A stretch of DNA of 56,575 bases from Clostridia bacterium (GTDB taxonomy: Bacteria; Bacillota; Clostridia; Christensenellales; UBA1242): positions 664,620 through 721,194 of the forward strand of contig JAFUSR010000004.1 of the NCBI GenBank assembly GCA_017467585.1. Reading direction: 5' to 3'. Made by a program: the position numbers and the translations under genes. Shown in pieces: positions 53,502 through 56,575 of the stretch; the stretch's first letter is position 1; each line of letters opens with the position of its first letter. The notes beneath the pieces are model-generated. The model ran no database searches. It had not been told where the DNA came from and saw only the letters and a program-made list of their open reading frames with translations.

Positions 53502-54416
53502 TTATATTTTTTTGAGTTTTTTTAGCACACTTTCAAAATATGAAGGCAGCGGACACTCAAATGTCATTCTCTCGTTTGTTGTTGGGTGATTCAGCTCTAA
53601 TTTATATGCATGAAGAAGTTGACCATTTAAGTTGAATTTTTGCTTGGCAAATCCGTAGGTTTTGTCACCAACAATTGGATGACCCATAAACTTGCTATGA
53701 ACGCGAATTTGGTGGGTTCTGCCAGTTTCTAACACAAATTCAACCAATGTGTTTGCTTCATATCTTTGAACAACACTATAGTGAGTTATTGCCCTCTTTC
53801 CACCACTAATCACTGCAAATTTTTTGCGATCTGATGGGTCGCGCGCAAGTGGCTGATCGATTGTTCCCGAGTCTTCTTTTATAACGCCTTCAACTAGTGC
53901 CAAATAGTGACGAAAAGCTGAGTGCTCGCCTATTTGTTTGGCCAAATTGTCGTGAGCAACATTGTTTTTTGCAACAACCAGCAGGCCACTTGTGTCCTTA
54001 TCTATTCTGTGGACAATTCCTGGACGAATTTTGTTGCTGCCATCGGAAATTTCTTTGCCAAAATGAAATAACAGTGCGTTAACAAGCGTGTGATTTTTTG
54101 AACCTGGCGCAGGGTGAACAACCATGCCTTGTGGCTTGTTAATAACTGCCATTTGAGCGTCTTCGTAGACAATGTCAAGCGGAATGTCTTCTGGTTTGGC
54201 AGACAGTTCTTCTGTTTTAAAATTTAGTGAAATTTCATCGCCATCTTTAATTAAAAATCCAGCTTTTTTTATTGTTTTTTTGTTGATTTCAACGCCACCA
54301 GCATCTATTTGAAGTTTTATCTGCGAGCGAGACCAATCAGAAAGAAGTTCAGCTAAATAAACATCAAGACGAACCTTGTTTTCGCTCTCTACAACATGGC
54401 TAGTTTGGAGTTCCAT
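53502..54416 (-). CDS. rluD: Ribosomal large-subunit pseudouridine synthase, RluD family
   Basis: 304 residues. An N-terminal S4 domain (VRLDVYLAELLSDWSRSQIK) precedes the catalytic domain with HRIDKDTSGLLVVAK, whose Asp is the catalytic residue, and RTHQIRVHSKFMGHPIVGD. The family modifies 23S rRNA. The start at 54416 overlaps the lspA end by 17 bp, a usual lspA-rluD pair. Confidence 0.94.
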   Translation of the reverse strand: MELQTSHVVESENKVRLDVYLAELLSDWSRSQIKLQIDAGGVEINKKTIKKAGFLIKDGDEISLNFKTEELSAKPEDIPLDIVYEDAQMAVINKPQGMVVHPAPGSKNHTLVNALLFHFGKEISDGSNKIRPGIVHRIDKDTSGLLVVAKNNVAHDNLAKQIGEHSAFRHYLALVEGVIKEDSGTIDQPLARDPSDRKKFAVISGGKRAITHYSVVQRYEANTLVEFVLETGRTHQIRVHSKFMGHPIVGDKTYGFAKQKFNLNGQLLHAYKLELNHPTTNERMTFECPLPSYFESVLKKLKKI

Positions 54417-54873
54417 TTTTGTCACCCTTTTTATATGAATTTATTGCTGAAATAACAAGAGAAATAACCAACAAAACACAGCCTACTGTAACGAAAGTAT
54501 CTGCGATATTGAAAATTGCAAAATTGATAGACTTAAAATAGATGAAATCACGAACCCCACCAAGAAAAATTCTGTCAATAAGGTTGCCCAGCGCTCCACC
54601 CAAGACAAGCGCCATTGAAACCCTTGAAAACCTTGAAAATTCAATACACTTTGTGCAAATAAGATATATCATTACAACGCTTGCAATCGACGCAACAATA
54701 ATAAAGAACAATTGGGCCCCGCTCATCATGCTGAAAGCAGCACCTGTGTTAAAGCTGCTTTCAATCCACAAAAAATTGCCAAGCAACGAAAATGACTTCC
54801 CATAAAGCAGCCATTTTGTGAGCTGGTCGAGCCCAACAACACCAACAGAAATTAACAAAAATAAAAAGTTCAC
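54400..54873 (-). CDS. lspA: Lipoprotein signal peptidase II
   Basis: 157 residues from a GTG at 54873 with AAGGAA upstream. Four membrane helices. The catalytic aspartates lie in GNLIDRIFLGGVRDF and NIADTFV. It cleaves lipoprotein signal peptides, for example of the lipoprotein at 43039. Confidence 0.95.
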   Translation of the reverse strand: MNFLFLLISVGVVGLDQLTKWLLYGKSFSLLGNFLWIESSFNTGAAFSMMSGAQLFFIIVASIASVVMIYLICTKCIEFSRFSRVSMALVLGGALGNLIDRIFLGGVRDFIYFKSINFAIFNIADTFVTVGCVLLVISLVISAINSYKKGDKNGTPN

Positions 54874-54988
54874 AAGATGAAATTCCTTGAATATAGTATT
54901 ATTAACATGATAATAACACAAATTGTACTTTAAAACAAAAATTTTTATTGTTTTTTTGAAAAATTGGCCACTTTTTTTCAAAAACATA

Positions 54989-55017
54989 TTGAAAAATGGC
55001 AATTTTTATAGTACAAT
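54989..55017 (+). promoter_or_regulatory. Promoter of the 185-residue unknown gene
   Basis: TTGAAA (54989-54994), 17 bp, TACAAT (55012-55017). Confidence 0.6.
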
Positions 55018-55052
55018 GTGTTTGTAAATAAAAAATATAGGAGAACAATATT

Positions 55053-55610
55053 ATGGCAATGGCAGGTATTGAAATTAGAACTATTAGCGCAATCGATGGC
55101 AATGAATTAAGCCCTGTATCATCTTATACATTCGATATTAATGATATACGCAATACAACAGCAAACAGACTAAACAACCCAATACCAGAAAATTTTAGCG
55201 GTTCTGAAAACATTCAATTTACAAACACAAAAACTCTTCCTCTAATCATTTATGATAAAAGAGATGACTGCTGGGCATTTGCTGTTAGTGCAGATCAAAA
55301 TGTGTTAAAACCAATTAAATTCGATGTAATTTATGATGGTGGAAGTGTTAATTATAATTATAAATTTGACTCTTATGGCATGACAGAATTTTATAATGAA
55401 AAATGCAACAGCATTAACAAACAAATTCAACACTTTGTTGCAAAATATCCAGTAAAAACACAAGACGGAAAAATTGTTGAAGCCTACACTATTGTTACAC
55501 TCTATAATGGAAAACATGACAATGAAGTTGTAGTTCAGTCTGACGCTTTTAAGAACGAATTTCTAAGAAAACTTGGAATAACTCGTGATCAAAGTCAACC
55601 TGGCGCATAA
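55053..55610 (+). CDS. Unknown soluble protein
   Basis: 185 residues, no signal peptide or membrane segment, not recognised. Mainly beta-strand and asparagine-rich (YDGGSVNYNYKFDSYGMTEF). AGGAGAA precedes the ATG; its own terminator follows. AT-rich, like the unknown genes at 46304 and 47994. It sits next to the end of an rRNA operon on the opposite strand. Confidence 0.6.
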   Translation: MAMAGIEIRTISAIDGNELSPVSSYTFDINDIRNTTANRLNNPIPENFSGSENIQFTNTKTLPLIIYDKRDDCWAFAVSADQNVLKPIKFDVIYDGGSVNYNYKFDSYGMTEFYNEKCNSINKQIQHFVAKYPVKTQDGKIVEAYTIVTLYNGKHDNEVVVQSDAFKNEFLRKLGITRDQSQPGA

Positions 55611-55611
55611 A

Positions 55612-55641
55612 AAAAGGAAGCTAAAACAGCTTCCTTTTTTT
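55612..55641 (+). terminator. Terminator of the 185-residue gene
   Basis: Hairpin AGGAAGC/GCTTCCT with a T-run. Confidence 0.85.
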
Positions 55642-55777
55642 TGTGCTCTATTTTCATATTACAACTGATTTGATTAATTGTTGAACAAAAATTGTTTTAA
55701 GCGTTTTAAAACCTATTTTGGCCGTTAAATCTCAAAGAATGTTTTGGTCCATTAGGTTAAAACCAGTGTTTATAAAT

Positions 55778-55836
55778 AAAAAAAGACCACTGATTTCTCA
55801 GTGGTTTTTCTTGAAAACGGCAACTTCCTAGTCTTC
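55778..55836 (-). pseudogene. Partial duplicate of the 5S rRNA 3' end with its terminator
   Basis: Matches 55972-56033 almost base for base: the terminator hairpin GACCACTGA/TCAGTGGT and then the last ~30 bases of 5S (AAAACGGCAACTTCCTAGTC on the plus strand). It breaks off after GTCTTCC. The remaining 5S is absent. The gap 55642-55777 shows nothing recognisable. Confidence 0.85.
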
Positions 55837-55971
55837 CTCGTCACAACACGACTCTACTTGCTAGGCTTTTCAAGCCACGCTATGTCTGTCGGTTGTTCCT
55901 CTCAAAATAAACTTGCTTACACAACTTTATTTTGTTTTATTTATCGTGCCGGAAGACAACAGATAAAAATG
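55837..55971. other. Spacer between the partial and complete 5S, no gene
   Basis: Contains GTGCCGGAAGAC (55948-55959), the inverse of GTCTTCCGGCAC inside the complete 5S, and an inverted pair AAAATAAA/TTTATTTT. No coding or RNA gene recognised. Confidence 0.5.
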
Positions 55972-55976
55972 ATAAA

Positions 55977-56006
55977 AAAAAGACCACTGATTTCTCAGTG
56001 GTTTTC
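55977..56006 (-). terminator. rRNA operon terminator
   Basis: Hairpin AGACCACTGA/TCAGTGGTT with a T-run on the minus strand, immediately after 5S. Confidence 0.85.
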
Positions 56007-56010
56007 TTGA

Positions 56011-56128
56011 AAACGGCAACTTCCTAGTCTTCCGGCACGTCTCCATGCAAGTACATTCGGCCTCTAAGAGCTTAACTTCTGTGTTCGGGATGAGAACAGG
56101 TGGATCCTCTTAGGCATTATCACCGTTA
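56011..56128 (-). rRNA. rrf: 5S ribosomal RNA
   Basis: Minus-strand sequence contains the 5S core CCTGTTCTCATCCCGAACAC followed by AGAAGTTAAGCTCTTAGAGG, and the ends AACGG/CCGTT pair as helix I. Ends are approximate by a few bases. Confidence 0.95.
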
Positions 56129-56285
56129 TGGTATAATAACAAGATTTCTCTTGGAATTATCTGCGATAATTATACATTAATTATTCAGTTTTGTCAACAC
56201 ATTATCATTCATTGACAACTGCATATTATTTAGTGAGTTATTTATTTTACCAATGATGTTAAGCAAACTTGTATCACTTGTTTGT

Positions 56286-56575
56286 GTGATCAAGCCCTCG
56301 ACCTATTAGTATCAGTCAGCTTCGTATGTTGCCACACTTCCACACCTGACCTATCAACCTTGTTGTCTACAAGGGGTCTTACTACCTTATGGTATGAGAT
56401 ATCTTATCTTGAGGTTAGTTTCACGCTTATATGCTTTCAGCGTTTATCTATTCCGTACATCGCTACCCAGCTATGCTTCTGGCGAAACAACTGGTGCACC
56501 ATAGGTACGTCCACTCTGGTCCTTGCGTACTAGGAGCAGATCCTCTCAAATATCTTACGCCCACGATGGATAGGG
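56286..56575 (-). rRNA. rrl: 23S ribosomal RNA, 3' end (partial)
   Basis: About 290 bases of the 3' region, including the alpha-sarcin/ricin loop neighbourhood AGTACGCAAGGACC-type sequence and the end ACTAATAGGTCGAGGGCTTG. The gene continues beyond the right edge. It lies upstream of 5S in the operon; the 3' end is approximate. Confidence 0.95.

Overview
The window looks like a chromosome segment from an AT-rich, spore-forming, anaerobic Gram-positive bacterium, probably an uncultured gut-type member of Clostridia. The grounds are SpoIVA and SpoVG, a pyruvate:ferredoxin oxidoreductase, formate-tetrahydrofolate ligase, an M-box and a T-box leader, strong Shine-Dalgarno sites (GGAGG type), and many TTGACA-17-TATAAT promoters. 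No phage, transposase, plasmid or CRISPR signal was seen.

Layout. 1-2640: the tig-clpP-clpX protein quality operon, with clpX cut by the left edge. 2717-10173: a 2013-residue secreted repeat protein ending in a Hint domain, then a four-helix membrane protein with a SHOCT domain. Both carry pieces of a GC-rich dispersed repeat. 10299-13120: fhs, a short-chain dehydrogenase and an ASCH protein. 13282-15928: a TrkA-C membrane protein, RdgB, a small XRE/membrane-protein operon with a candidate operator, and a zinc-ribbon membrane protein. 16158-17542: a tRNA cluster (Leu, Gly, Arg, His, Gln, Lys, Leu, Gln). Inside it lie two tandem ~185-bp units, each opening with the 5' part of tRNA-Lys. 17750-25382: a transglutaminase-like surface protein, an ABC exporter, a membrane-anchored GH18 protein and SpoIVA. 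25498-30836: rpsI, rplM, truA and a PFOR. 31000-37268: a small unknown protein, a kinase-like protein with a lost P-loop, RmuC, SpoVG, GalU, TyrS and an MFS protein. 37417-42991: an SPFH/zinc-ribbon protein, DinB with its usual small neighbour, a methyltransferase and M-box-controlled MgtE. 43039-45974: a lipoprotein with a G9 tract inside its promoter, PrfA, PrmC and L31. 46100-49139: an accessory patch of unknown genes. 49301-54873: T-box-controlled IleS, two small membrane proteins, RluD and LspA. 55053-56575: an unknown gene, a partial 5S duplication, 5S rRNA and the 3' end of 23S rRNA.

How they fit. Most genes are core housekeeping on the minus strand, arranged in short operons with intrinsic terminators. 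The accessory signal sits in four places: the surface proteins (2.7-9 kb, 17.7-23.8 kb), the tRNA-Lys repeats (16.8-17.2 kb), the unknown genes at 46.1-49.1 kb and the unknown gene at 55.05 kb. An interspersed palindromic repeat of about 45 bp occurs four times between genes. At least three genes (truA, dinB, the ABC exporter) have promoters placed so close to the start codon that their mRNAs should be leaderless.

All calls come from reading the sequence. Family names rest on recognised motifs, not on database searches.
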